Source: Arthrobacter sp. OY3WO11 (lineage in GTDB: Bacteria; Actinomycetota; Actinomycetes; Actinomycetales; Micrococcaceae). From it: a stretch of DNA of 64,000 nt. A model generated the notes under the pieces. The model ran no database searches and had not been told where the DNA came from. It saw only the letters and a program-made list of their open reading frames with translations. Position numbers and translations under genes: made by a program. The stretch spans positions 1,901,265-1,965,264 of the forward strand of contig NZ_LWLP01000001.1 in assembly GCF_001641125.1 (NCBI RefSeq), read 5' to 3'. This document shows, in pieces, positions 1 to 8,206 of the stretch (positions are counted from its first letter, which is position 1; each line of letters opens with the position of its first letter).

Positions 1-185
1 GCCCCTTCCAGGCGGCTGCCGAACGGGAGTTTGGCCTGGTGGAACGCGCGGTGGCGCCGCTGGCGTCCCGCAAGGACGCCGCGTCCCAGGCGCGCGCGGC
101 CGAGGCCGCCCGCGAAATCAGCGACCTCTGCCTCACCCTGCACCGGGCTCTGGTGCAGGACCATATCTCACGCATGGACATCTGA
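1..185 (+). CDS. ftsR: C-terminal end of a MerR-family regulator, probably FtsR (5' truncated by window edge)
   Basis: An open frame runs from the left edge (first full codon at 3) to a TGA at 183-185. It encodes about 60 residues ending in HRALVQDHISRMDI. The fragment is helical and Ala/Arg/Glu-rich, as expected for the C-terminal effector region of a MerR protein; the DNA-binding domain lies outside the window. The identification rests on context: it overlaps by one base the start of a bifunctional-nuclease-family gene, which is followed by a second MerR gene. This is the order Rv1828 (FtsR)-Rv1829-Rv1830 known in Mycobacterium. FtsR of Corynebacterium is known to activate ftsZ. The family call is fairly safe; the specific name is inference. 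Confidence 0.6.
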   Translation, partial: PFQAAAEREFGLVERAVAPLASRKDAASQARAAEAAREISDLCLTLHRALVQDHISRMDI

Positions 186-688
186 TGATTGAAGTCGAGA
201 TTGTAGGCGTTCGCATCGAACTGCCTTCCAACCAGCCGCTGGTCCTGCTTCGGGAGATGCACGGTGAGCGGCACGTTCCCATCTGGATCGGTACTCCCGA
301 AGCCAGCGCCATCGCCCTGGCTCAGCAGGGCGTAGTGCCGCCCCGTCCCATGACCCACGATCTCCTGGTAGACGTGGTGGAAGCGCTGGGGCACTCGGTG
401 GTCAGCGTCAACATCGTGGCGGTGGAGGACAACATCTTCTACGGCCAGCTCCAGTTCGAGAACGGCACCACGGTGAGTTCGCGGGCGTCCGATGCGCTTG
501 CGGTGGCGCTGCGCGCGAAGTGCCGGATCTGGTGCGCAGACTCGGTCATGGATGAGGCCGGCGTGCGCATCACCGAGCACGACGAGGGCGAGGACACCGA
601 GTCAGGCCCCACCGTTGACGAAGAGCGCGAACTGCGCCGGTTCCGCGAGTTCCTGGACGACGTCGAACCCGAGGATTTCGACGGCTAA
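185..688 (+). CDS. Bifunctional nuclease family (BFN/DUF151) protein
   Basis: This 167-aa protein starts at an ATG that overlaps the stop of the upstream regulator (ATGA), so the two are probably translationally coupled. The BFN/DUF151 core spans about residues 1-130, with the typical opening MIEVEIVGVRIELPSNQPLV and the motif PIWIGTPEASAIALAQQG. An acidic tail follows (HDEGEDTESGPTVDEERE). Plant and bacterial relatives have been linked to DNase/RNase activity, but the role in actinobacteria is not established. Its fixed place between two MerR genes suggests a link to their regulatory unit. Family assignment is firm; a nuclease function here is only inherited from the family name. Confidence 0.9.
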   Translation: MIEVEIVGVRIELPSNQPLVLLREMHGERHVPIWIGTPEASAIALAQQGVVPPRPMTHDLLVDVVEALGHSVVSVNIVAVEDNIFYGQLQFENGTTVSSRASDALAVALRAKCRIWCADSVMDEAGVRITEHDEGEDTESGPTVDEERELRRFREFLDDVEPEDFDG

Positions 689-694
689 GGTCAC

Positions 695-713
695 GTTAAG
701 GTTAAAGTTGAGG
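695..713 (+). promoter_or_regulatory. Tandem GTTAAG/GTTAAA/GTTGAG repeats, candidate FtsR/MerR binding site
   Basis: Three hexamers, GTTAAG, GTTAAA and GTTGAG, follow one another without gaps just after the stop of the BFN gene. They lie about 40 bp upstream of the -35 box of the next promoter. The 9-mer GTTAAGGTT inside it recurs upstream of ftsZ (37332-37340) and of a membrane-protein gene (47867-47875). The repeats are seen directly; binding by FtsR or by the second MerR protein is inference. Confidence 0.5.
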
Positions 714-753
714 ATGAATCTTTCGACACGCCTCGTGAAACCCCCCAAGGTCT

Positions 754-782
754 TTGACCTTGCAGGCCGCCGGGCCTAACGT
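754..782 (+). promoter_or_regulatory. Candidate promoter of the second merR gene
   Basis: TTGACC (754-759) and TAACGT (777-782) are separated by 17 bp, a good housekeeping-type arrangement. The predicted transcript would have a leader of about 130 nt before the GTG at 920. Confidence 0.5.
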
Positions 783-919
783 CGAAGTATCAAGTTCCCA
801 TTGCTTACGGCAGCCTCGCAAGTCACACTGGAAAGTGCGCCCCGCGAAAATTACATGCATGGTCTTCATGCACCGCTGCTCCAGTAGTTACCCGGGAGCG
901 CATGACAAGGAGGATCCAG

Positions 920-1513
920 GTGAGTCCCAAAGGCGAAGCAGGCGGGCTTAAGCAGCCCACGGCTGGTGTTGCTGTGCCGGCGAGCGGTGCCCAGGGCCTC
1001 CTGTTTACCGAGGACCTTCCTGTGCTGGACGAGGACGCCGGCTACCGGGGCCCCACGGCCTGCAAGGCTGCCGGGATCACCTACCGCCAGCTCGACTACT
1101 GGGCCCGCACCGGCCTGGTGGAGCCCGCGGTCCGCGGCGCTGCCGGTTCCGGTTCCCAGCGCCTTTACGGCTTCCGCGACATCCTTGTCCTCAAGGTGGT
1201 CAAGCGGCTCCTGGACACGGGGGTTTCGCTGCAGCAGATCCGCAGCGCCGTGGAGCACCTGCGGGAACGCGGCGTCGAGGACCTTGCCCAGATCACGCTG
1301 ATGAGCGACGGCGCGAGCGTCTACGAGTGCACCTCCGCCGATGAAGTCATCGACCTTGTACAGGGCGGACAGGGCGTCTTCGGAATTGCCGTGGGACGGG
1401 TCTGGCGTGAAGTGGAAGGCAGCCTGGCATCACTTCCCAGTGAGCACGCCGCCGAACAGTCCTTTCCGGACGACGAACTGAGCAAGCGCCGCGCAGCCCG
1501 CAAAATCAGCTGA
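920..1513 (+). CDS. MerR family transcriptional regulator (Rv1830-like)
   Basis: This 197-aa regulator carries a MerR winged helix near residues 40-110: GITYRQLDYWARTGLVEPAV, then YGFRDILVLKVVKRLLDTGVS and LQQIRSAVEHLRERG. The GTG at 920 is chosen over an in-frame ATG at 902 because AAGGAGG (907-913) sits 6 nt before it and would lie inside the gene otherwise. No metal-binding cysteines are evident, so this is not a classical metal sensor. It sits in the conserved ftsR-BFN-merR order and has its own promoter at 754-782 with repeats upstream. Targets are unknown; autoregulation or cross-regulation with FtsR is plausible but unproven. Confidence 0.88.
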   Translation: MSPKGEAGGLKQPTAGVAVPASGAQGLLFTEDLPVLDEDAGYRGPTACKAAGITYRQLDYWARTGLVEPAVRGAAGSGSQRLYGFRDILVLKVVKRLLDTGVSLQQIRSAVEHLRERGVEDLAQITLMSDGASVYECTSADEVIDLVQGGQGVFGIAVGRVWREVEGSLASLPSEHAAEQSFPDDELSKRRAARKIS

Positions 1514-1516
1514 GGC

Positions 1517-1568
1517 TTAACTGATAAGGGGCCGTCCTCCATATGGAGGACGGCCCCTTATCAGTTAA
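1517..1568. terminator. 52-bp perfect palindrome, bidirectional terminator
   Basis: Every base from 1517 to 1568 pairs symmetrically around the central ATAT, giving two 26-nt arms without mismatch. It lies four bases after the merR stop and 21 bases from the stop of the convergent parA gene. The ends are TTAA, so each direction reads a short A/T-rich flank around a GC-rich stem. Placement and shape fit a shared terminator. Confidence 0.85.
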
Positions 1569-1589
1569 ACGGACGTGAGGGCTCGGTGC

Positions 1590-2408
1590 CTACCGGGCGC
1601 GGCTGCGCAGGCCGCTTCCCACTGCCATCAGATTTGCCAGCAGGTCATCGAAGAGTGCCGCAGCGGACTTTGCGGAGTCGCCGGGCCAGTGGTGAACGGG
1701 GTGGGCGGCGCCCTGGATCTGCTGCCAGTTGGCCTGCTCGGGGATCCGGGGGCTCAGGAGGAGGTCGCCGAACATGGATTCCATTTCCGCGAGCCGGTAG
1801 GTGTGTTCGGAGGATCCTGACCGCACCCGGTTTGCCACGATGCCTGCGGGGGAGAGGTTGGGGGCGAATTCCTGCCGGAAAAGCTGGATGGCCCGCATGG
1901 TCCGCTCGGTGCCGGCCACCGAGAACAGGCCGGGCTCGGCTACCAGCGCCACCTTGTCGCTGGCAGTCCAGGCCATCCGGGTCAGGCCGTTGAGGGAGGG
2001 CGGGCAATCCACCAGGACAAGCTGGTAGTCGCCGCCGGTGGCCAGTACCGACGAGAGCCTGCGGAGGTCCCGGCGGCGCAGGTCCGGACGGTCATAAATT
2101 CCCGTGTAGGCGGATCCGACGGCGACGTCCAGGACTGCGGGGCCGGAGCCGCTGGCCGGGGTGCGCGCCGTCCAGCTGCTGCGGACCACGTTTTCCGCCA
2201 GGTTGGCACGGCGGGGGCTCTTGAGCATCCGGCCGATATCCAGCTGTTCGCCGGGCTGTACGCCCAAGGCAGTGGTGGCATCTGCATGGGGATCAAGGTC
2301 CACCACCAGCGTTCTGATGCCTGCGGCCAGCGCCGCAGACGCCAATCCTGTGGTGACGGAAGTCTTGCCGACTCCACCCTTGAGGCTGCTGATGCTGACT
2401 ACTTGCAC
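1590..2408 (-). CDS. ParA family ATPase, orphan
   Basis: A deviant Walker A motif, SSLKGGVGKTSVTTGLA, stands at the N-terminus, followed by VVDLDPHADATTALG and LVLVDCPPSLNGLTRMAW. These identify a ParA/MinD-type ATPase of 272 aa. GTG at 2408 gives the usual start directly before QVVSISSLKGG; a TTG at 2420 is also possible. No parB gene or recognisable parS site is nearby, so this is not the chromosomal parAB pair. A TAGGTT -10-like element (reverse strand, 2426-2421) lies 12 nt before the GTG. Orphan ParA proteins position polar or division complexes in other bacteria; the role here is unknown. It converges on merR and diverges from pyc. Confidence 0.85.
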   Translation of the reverse strand: MQVVSISSLKGGVGKTSVTTGLASAALAAGIRTLVVDLDPHADATTALGVQPGEQLDIGRMLKSPRRANLAENVVRSSWTARTPASGSGPAVLDVAVGSAYTGIYDRPDLRRRDLRRLSSVLATGGDYQLVLVDCPPSLNGLTRMAWTASDKVALVAEPGLFSVAGTERTMRAIQLFRQEFAPNLSPAGIVANRVRSGSSEHTYRLAEMESMFGDLLLSPRIPEQANWQQIQGAAHPVHHWPGDSAKSAAALFDDLLANLMAVGSGLRSRAR

Positions 2409-2637
2409 TTGAGAGACCAAAACCTAACGCCGGATGCCGTGTTGGGGGTAATGTTTGCTCCGGCAGTGCCGAAGCCGGACGGTCCTGCCGCCCTACTCAT
2501 CATATGTTGATGCGTCGGCGAATCCTGCTTTATTGGGCGTCGGCATGGCACCGGCTGTGCTGCAGGGCGGTTTCCGCCCGCGGTGGTAAAAAGGGTTCGT
2601 GACATGACGGGGAAATCTGTGACGGTGGCCACAAAGA

Positions 2638-2666
2638 TTTGTGTTTGTCCTTGTAGGTCCTAGACA
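2638..2666 (+). promoter_or_regulatory. Possible pyc promoter
   Basis: TTTGTG (2638-2643) and TAGACA (2661-2666) are 17 bp apart within the parA-pyc divergent region (2409-2709). The match is weak and was chosen mainly on spacing. I see no other clear element in this roughly 300-bp gap. Confidence 0.3.
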
Positions 2667-2709
2667 CTGTGACCACTCACCGATCCACCCGCAATGATGC
2701 AGGAGAAGT

Positions 2710-5700
2710 ATGTTTTCCAAAGTTCTGGTGGCCAACCGCGGCGAAATCGCGATCAGGGCCTTCCGCGCCGGCTACGAGCTGGGCGCCAAGACCGTTGCCG
2801 TCTTCCCCCATGAGGACAGGAACTCGATCCACCGCCAGAAAGCGGACGAGGCCTACCTGATTGGCGAGGAGGGCCACCCCGTCCGGGCGTACCTGGATGT
2901 TGACGAAGTAGTGCGGGTAGCCAAGGAAGCCGGAGCGGATGCAATTTACCCGGGCTACGGCTTCCTTTCCGAGAACCCGGACCTTGCCCGGGCAGCCAAG
3001 GCTGCCGGCATCACTTTTGTTGGGCCGCCCGCAGAGGTCCTGGAACTGGCGGGCAACAAGGTGGCAGCCCTGAAGGCTGCCCGCGACGCCGGCGTGCCGG
3101 TCTTGAAGTCCAGCGAGCCGTCCAAGGACCTGGACGAACTTATCGCCGCTGCCGACGAAATCGGCTTCCCCATCTTCGCCAAGGCCGTCGCCGGTGGCGG
3201 TGGCCGCGGCATGCGCCGGGTGGACACCCGGGAAGCCCTGCCGGAGGCCCTGCAGTCCGCAATGCGCGAAGCCGATGCGGCGTTCGGCGACCCCACCATG
3301 TTCCTGGAGCAGGCAGTCCTCCGCCCGCGCCACATTGAGGTGCAGATCCTGGCCGACGCCGAGGGCAACGTCATGCACCTCTTCGAACGCGACTGCTCCA
3401 TCCAGCGCCGCCACCAGAAGGTCATTGAAATCGCGCCGGCCCCCAACCTGGACGAAGGCATCCGCCAGGCGCTTTACCGGGACGCCGTCAAGTTCGCCAA
3501 GGCACTGAACTACGTCAACGCCGGCACCGTGGAGTTCCTGGTCGACACCGTCGGTGAGCGTGCCGGACAGCACGTCTTCATTGAAATGAACCCCCGCATC
3601 CAGGTGGAGCATACGGTCACGGAGGAAGTCACCGACGTCGACCTGGTCCAGGCACAGATGCGCATCGCCTCGGGCGAGACGCTGGCGGACCTGGGCCTCT
3701 CGCAGGACACGGTGCACCTCAAGGGCGCTGCGCTGCAGAGCCGCATCACCACGGAGGACCCCGCGAACGGCTTCCGTCCCGACGTCGGAAAAATCACCGG
3801 TTACCGCTCCGCCGGCGGTGCAGGAGTAAGGCTCGACGGCGGCACCGTTTACTCGGGTGCCGAAATCAGCCCGCACTTCGATTCCATGCTGGTGAAGCTC
3901 ACCTGCCGCGGCAGGGACTACCCGGCCGCCGTCGCCCGTGCCCGCCGTGCGCTGGCAGAGTTCCGCATCCGCGGCGTCTCCACCAACATCTCCTTCCTGC
4001 AGGCAGTGCTGGACGACCCCGACTTCATCGCAGGCAACGTCGCTACCTCTTTCATCGACGAGCGCCCGCAGCTGCTCAAGGCGCGCGTCTCTGCCGACCG
4101 CGGCACCAAGCTCCTCACCTGGCTTGCCGAAGTCACCGTTAATAAGCCCAACGGCGAACTGACTGTTCACTCCGACCCGGCCAGCAAGCTGCCGTCGGTC
4201 AAGGACAAGCAGGCTGCACCCGGCTCCCGGCAGAAGCTGCTTGAGCTGGGACCCGAGGGTTTTGCCAAGGCGCTGCGCGAACAGAACCCCGTTGCCGTCA
4301 CGGACACCACGTTCCGTGACGCACACCAGTCGCTGCTGGCCACCCGGGTGCGTACCCGCGACCTGGTGGCGGCCGGCCCCGCGGTCACGGCACTGCTGCC
4401 GGAGCTGCTGTCCGTTGAGGCCTGGGGCGGCGCCACCTATGACGTGGCGCTCAGGTTCCTGGGAGAAGATCCCTGGGACAGGCTCGCTGCCCTGCGCCAG
4501 GCCCTTCCGAATGTGTGCCTGCAGATGCTCCTCCGCGGCCGCAACACCGTGGGCTACACGCCCTACCCGGAGGAGGTCACCGAGGCCTTCGTCAACGAGG
4601 CCGCGGCAACCGGCATCGATATCTTCCGGATCTTCGACGCCCTGAATGATGTAAGCCAGATGGCTCCTGCCATCCGGGCAGTCCGGGCAACCGGAACCGC
4701 TGTCGCCGAAGTGGCCCTGTGCTACACGGCGGACATGCTGGACCCGGAAGAAAAGCTCTACACGCTGGACTACTACCTGGAGCTGGCGCAGAAGATCGTG
4801 GACGCCGGAGCCCACATCCTGGCGATCAAGGACATGGCAGGCCTGCTTCGTCCCGCCGCTGCCGCGAAGCTCGTTGCGGCCCTCCGGGAACGGTTCGACC
4901 TGCCGGTGCACCTGCACACCCACGACACCGCGGGCGGCCAGCTGGCCACGCTCCTGGCTGCCGTGGACGCCGGTGTGGACGCCGTGGACGTTGCCTCTGC
5001 TTCGCTGGCCGGAACCACCAGCCAGCCGTCGGCTTCGGCGCTGGTTGCAGCACTGGCCCACACCCCTCGCGACACCGGGCTGAGCCTGGCCGCCGTGAGC
5101 TCCCTCGAGCCGTACTGGGAAGCGGTCCGCCGGGTCTACGCGCCCTTCGAATCCGGCCTGCCGGGCCCCACCGGCCGCGTGTACCAGCACGAAATCCCGG
5201 GCGGGCAGCTGTCCAACCTCCGCCAGCAGGCCATGGCGCTGGGCCTGGGCGAACGCTTTGAAGCCATTGAGGACATGTATACCGCCGCTGACCGCATCCT
5301 TGGCCGCCTGGTCAAGGTCACGCCGTCGTCGAAGGTGGTTGGCGACCTTGCCCTGCACCTGGTAGGCCTGAACGCGGACCCCGCCGACTTCAACGAGAAC
5401 CCGCAGAACTACGACATCCCGGATTCGGTCATCGGGTTCCTGTCCGGCGAGCTTGGCGACCCTCCGGGCGGGTGGCCGGAGCCGTTCCGCACCAAGGCCC
5501 TGCAGGGCCGCAGCGTCAAGGTCCGGGACGTGGAGCTCAGCGCCGAGGACAGTGCTGCCTTGAAGTCCGATTCCAAGACCCGGCAGCACACGCTCAACCG
5601 GCTGCTCTTCGACGGTCCCACCAAGGACTACCTCAAGAGCGTGGAGACCTACGGCAACATCTCCGTCCTGGATACGCGCGACTACCTCTACGGGCTGCAG

Positions 5701-6108
5701 CGCGGCGCGGAGCACGAGATCCAGCTGGAGAAGGGCGTACGCCTGATCGCTTCCCTGGAAGCGGTGTCGGAGCCGGACGAGAAGGGCATGCGCACCGTCA
5801 TGTGCACCCTTAACGGCCAGTCCCGGCCCGTCGTTGTGCGGGACAGGTCCGTGGTCAGCAACGTCAAGGCGGCCGAGAAGGCGGACCCGGGCCAGCCCGG
5901 CCACGTTGCGGCGCCCTTCGCCGGTGCCGTCACCCTGACGGTCAAGCAGGGCGATGACGTCAAGGCAGGCGACACCGTTGCCACCATCGAGGCAATGAAA
6001 ATGGAGGCGTCAATCACGACGCCGGTGGGCGGCAAGGTTTCCCGCCTCGCCGTCTCCGCCGTCGAACAGGTGGAAGGCGGGGACCTCCTGCTGGTGGTCG
6101 AGCAGTAG
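2710..6108 (+). CDS. pyc: Pyruvate carboxylase
   Basis: This 1132-aa protein carboxylates pyruvate to oxaloacetate with ATP and bicarbonate, replenishing the TCA cycle. The order is complete: biotin carboxylase (about 1-450, opening KVLVANRGEIAIRAF, ATP-grasp glycine loop AVAGGGGRGMR, catalytic FIEMNPRIQVEH), pyruvate carboxyltransferase (about 530-830, with DTTFRDAHQSLLATR and HLHTHDT), a PC/OADA domain, and a C-terminal biotinyl carrier. The biotin-accepting lysine is K1097 in EAMKMEA. Length is normal for a single-chain enzyme. The ATG has AGGAGAAGT just upstream. It is monocistronic, ending at a strong hairpin terminator. Confidence 0.98.
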   Translation: MFSKVLVANRGEIAIRAFRAGYELGAKTVAVFPHEDRNSIHRQKADEAYLIGEEGHPVRAYLDVDEVVRVAKEAGADAIYPGYGFLSENPDLARAAKAAGITFVGPPAEVLELAGNKVAALKAARDAGVPVLKSSEPSKDLDELIAAADEIGFPIFAKAVAGGGGRGMRRVDTREALPEALQSAMREADAAFGDPTMFLEQAVLRPRHIEVQILADAEGNVMHLFERDCSIQRRHQKVIEIAPAPNLDEGIRQALYRDAVKFAKALNYVNAGTVEFLVDTVGERAGQHVFIEMNPRIQVEHTVTEEVTDVDLVQAQMRIASGETLADLGLSQDTVHLKGAALQSRITTEDPANGFRPDVGKITGYRSAGGAGVRLDGGTVYSGAEISPHFDSMLVKLTCRGRDYPAAVARARRALAEFRIRGVSTNISFLQAVLDDPDFIAGNVATSFIDERPQLLKARVSADRGTKLLTWLAEVTVNKPNGELTVHSDPASKLPSVKDKQAAPGSRQKLLELGPEGFAKALREQNPVAVTDTTFRDAHQSLLATRVRTRDLVAAGPAVTALLPELLSVEAWGGATYDVALRFLGEDPWDRLAALRQALPNVCLQMLLRGRNTVGYTPYPEEVTEAFVNEAAATGIDIFRIFDALNDVSQMAPAIRAVRATGTAVAEVALCYTADMLDPEEKLYTLDYYLELAQKIVDAGAHILAIKDMAGLLRPAAAAKLVAALRERFDLPVHLHTHDTAGGQLATLLAAVDAGVDAVDVASASLAGTTSQPSASALVAALAHTPRDTGLSLAAVSSLEPYWEAVRRVYAPFESGLPGPTGRVYQHEIPGGQLSNLRQQAMALGLGERFEAIEDMYTAADRILGRLVKVTPSSKVVGDLALHLVGLNADPADFNENPQNYDIPDSVIGFLSGELGDPPGGWPEPFRTKALQGRSVKVRDVELSAEDSAALKSDSKTRQHTLNRLLFDGPTKDYLKSVETYGNISVLDTRDYLYGLQRGAEHEIQLEKGVRLIASLEAVSEPDEKGMRTVMCTLNGQSRPVVVRDRSVVSNVKAAEKADPGQPGHVAAPFAGAVTLTVKQGDDVKAGDTVATIEAMKMEASITTPVGGKVSRLAVSAVEQVEGGDLLLVVEQ

Positions 6109-6125
6109 CCGGAGCAGCTGAGAAA

Positions 6126-6163
6126 AAACGAGAGGGTCCCCCGTCAGGAGGGCCCTCTCGTTT
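6126..6163 (+). terminator. pyc terminator
   Basis: AAACGAGAGGG (6126-6136) pairs perfectly with CCCTCTCGTTT (6153-6163), 18 nt after the pyc stop. The closing T run and the upstream A run make it usable in both directions. Confidence 0.85.
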
Positions 6164-6180
6164 CGTTGCGGTAGTGGTTG

Positions 6181-6293
6181 AGGCAGGGTCCGGTCCTTTG
6201 CGTGCTATTCCCCCCGCCCCCGCTGAGGCAGCTTCGCGGCGAGCGGGGGGCGCGGGGCCCCTTTTACGCACGCTGCCGGACCGGGCCCTGCCT
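6181..6293. repeat. Nested 113-bp inverted repeat between convergent pyc and fadD
   Basis: Three pairs of arms nest in register. AGGCAGGGTCCGGTCC (6181-6196) pairs with 6278-6293, with one G-U position. GCGTGC (6200-6205) pairs with GCACGC (6268-6273). A C-rich arm (6210-6224) pairs with a G-rich arm (6242-6257). It may act as the fadD terminator, but it is far larger than needed given the separate pyc terminator next to it. Confidence 0.7.
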
Positions 6294-6307
6294 CTTAGCG
6301 GTGCCTG

Positions 6308-8116
6308 CTACGAACGCGGTGCGGCGTACATTTCCTCGATCACGGTCTCGAAGTCTTTCATCACTTGGGCCCGCTTAACCTTCATGGAGGGAGTCAAGTG
6401 CCCTGATGCCTCGGTGAAGTCGGCGGGGACGATGCGGAACGACTTGATCGCTTCGGCCTGCGAGACGGAGGTGTTGGCCGCAGTGATCAGGTCCTGGACT
6501 GCCGCCTTGACCACCGGGTTGTTCGCGGCGTCCGCAATGGAGGTGTCCGCGGGGAGGTTGTGGCGTTGCAGCCAGCCGGGAAGGGCTTCCTGGTCCAGGG
6601 TGACCAGCGCGCCGATGAACGGCCGGTTGTCTCCTACTACCAGCACCTGAGAGACCAGCGCATCCGCGCGGATCTGGTCCTCCAGCAAGGCCGGAATGAC
6701 GTTCTTGCCGCCGGCGGTGACAATGATTTCCTTCTTGCGCCCCGTGATCCAGACGAACCCGTCCTCGTCCAGGCGGCCGATGTCGCCGGTCCGCAGCCAC
6801 CCGTCGTCGAACGTCTCGCCGGTGAGGTCGGGCCGCTGGTAGTAGCCACGCATGACGCAGACGCCCTTGGCAAGGATTTCCCCGTCCTCGGCGATCCTGA
6901 CCGAGTTGCCGGGCAGGGGCTTCCCGACGGAGCCGATCTTGATCAGGGACGGGGTGTTCACGGATATGGGGGCGGTGGTTTCGGTCAGGCCGTATCCCTC
7001 GAGCACCTGCAGCCCGATGCCCTGGAAAAAGTGGCCCAGGCGTTCGCCCAGGGGACCGCCGCCGGAGACTGCGTGGGCCACGTGTCCGCCCATGGCCGCC
7101 CGCAGCTTCCCGTAAACAAGCTTGTCGAACAGGGCGTGGCGGAGCTTGAGGCCCAGACCGATGCGGCCGTCCTGCCGTGCCTTGGAGTACGCGATGGCAG
7201 TATCGGCCGCCTTGTGGAAGATCGCTCCCTTCCCGCCGTCCTCCGCCTTGGTCAGTGCGGAGTTGTAGACCTTCTCGAAGACGCGCGGCACCGCGAGGAT
7301 GAACGTGGGCTCGTAGCTCTGGAGGTCTGCCAGGAGGTTCTTGATGTCCGGGGTGTGGGCCACCGTGGTGCCGGCAGCCATTGCAAGGACCGAGATAAAG
7401 CGGGCGAAGACGTGCGCCAGGGGCAGGAACATGATGGTCTTCGCGTTTTCATGGACGATTTCGCCAATGATGGCCAGCGCGTTGTCCGACAACTCGACGA
7501 AGTTGCCATGCGTGAGTTCGCAGCCCTTGGGCCTGCCTGTGGTGCCGGACGTGTAGATGATGGTGGCGGTATCGCGCAGCCCTGCGGCCTTCCTGCGGGC
7601 CTCAAGGTCGTCGTCGCTGACCCCGCGGCCGGCTTCGCGGAGGGCATCGAGACCGTTGCCCTCCAGCTGCCAGACATGCTGGAGCGAGGTGAGTGCTTCC
7701 GCCGTCACGGCCTGGCGGATGATGTCCTCATGGTGGGCCGCCTCGCCGAAGGCGGCCACGGCGCCGGAGTCACCGAGGTTCCACGCAACCTGGGAGGGCG
7801 AGGACGTTTCATAGATGGGAACGGAGACAGCTCCGGCGAACCAGATGGCAAAGTCCACCAGGGACCATTCATAGCGGGTGCGGGACATGATGCCCACGCG
7901 GTCGCCCGCTCCCACGCCGCTGGCCATCAGTCCTTTGGCAAGCGCCCTGACGTCAGCCAGGAAATCAGTGGCGGAAATGTCCTGCCAGGCTCCGGAGGCG
8001 TCGAGCCGCGAAAAGAGTGCCGGGTTGCTGGCCTTCGCTGCCTGCCGCAGCACAAGGTCGGTGATGTTGGTCTCCGGTGGGACAACAACAAGAGGCGGAA
8101 CACTGAATTCGCGCAC
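6308..8116 (-). CDS. fadD: Long-chain fatty-acid-CoA ligase (FadD15-like AMP-forming synthetase)
   Basis: This 602-aa enzyme activates fatty acids to acyl-CoA through an acyl-AMP. The ATP/AMP-binding signature YTSGTTGRPKGCELTH lies at about 188-203. The later family motifs follow (GYGLTETTAPIS, then GWLRTGDIGRLDEDGF and TGRKKEIIVTAGGKNV). Length and C-terminus fit the FadD15/FAA1-type family. The GTG start is supported by AAAGGAG a few bases upstream. A perfect 18-bp palindrome overlaps its predicted promoter (8165-8206), suggesting control by a dimeric repressor such as a fatty-acid-responsive TetR protein; that regulator is not in the window. Substrate chain length is not determined by the sequence. 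Confidence 0.93.
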   Translation of the reverse strand: MREFSVPPLVVVPPETNITDLVLRQAAKASNPALFSRLDASGAWQDISATDFLADVRALAKGLMASGVGAGDRVGIMSRTRYEWSLVDFAIWFAGAVSVPIYETSSPSQVAWNLGDSGAVAAFGEAAHHEDIIRQAVTAEALTSLQHVWQLEGNGLDALREAGRGVSDDDLEARRKAAGLRDTATIIYTSGTTGRPKGCELTHGNFVELSDNALAIIGEIVHENAKTIMFLPLAHVFARFISVLAMAAGTTVAHTPDIKNLLADLQSYEPTFILAVPRVFEKVYNSALTKAEDGGKGAIFHKAADTAIAYSKARQDGRIGLGLKLRHALFDKLVYGKLRAAMGGHVAHAVSGGGPLGERLGHFFQGIGLQVLEGYGLTETTAPISVNTPSLIKIGSVGKPLPGNSVRIAEDGEILAKGVCVMRGYYQRPDLTGETFDDGWLRTGDIGRLDEDGFVWITGRKKEIIVTAGGKNVIPALLEDQIRADALVSQVLVVGDNRPFIGALVTLDQEALPGWLQRHNLPADTSIADAANNPVVKAAVQDLITAANTSVSQAEAIKSFRIVPADFTEASGHLTPSMKVKRAQVMKDFETVIEEMYAAPRS

Positions 8117-8164
8117 TATAGCTCCTTTGATATCCGAGGTCCCGCGCAGGGGTATGCCTAAAGA

Positions 8165-8194
8165 CTAGTACGCCCATGCGGGACCATGCAGTAA
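8165..8194 (-). promoter_or_regulatory. Candidate fadD promoter
   Basis: On the minus strand, TTACTG (8194-8189) and TACTAG (8170-8165) are 18 bp apart, about 50 nt upstream of the fadD start. The -35 hexamer lies inside the palindrome at 8189-8206. Confidence 0.4.
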
Positions 8195-8206
8195 CTAAAG
8201 TTACTG
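8189..8206. promoter_or_regulatory. 18-bp palindromic operator upstream of fadD
   Basis: CAGTAACT-AA-AGTTACTG is a perfect 8-bp inverted repeat with a 2-nt centre. A further half-site, GTAACT, follows at 8211-8216. It lies over the predicted -35 of fadD, a classic repressor position. The bound protein is not known from this window. Confidence 0.65.

Noticed and set aside
2677..5904. 1075-aa open frame opposite pyc
   Set aside because: It is the antisense shadow of a high-GC gene; composition is His/Arg/Gly/Val-rich and it resembles no protein, while pyc on the other strand is complete.
6560..8161. 533-aa open frame opposite fadD
   Set aside because: Antisense shadow of fadD, without start signals or protein motifs.
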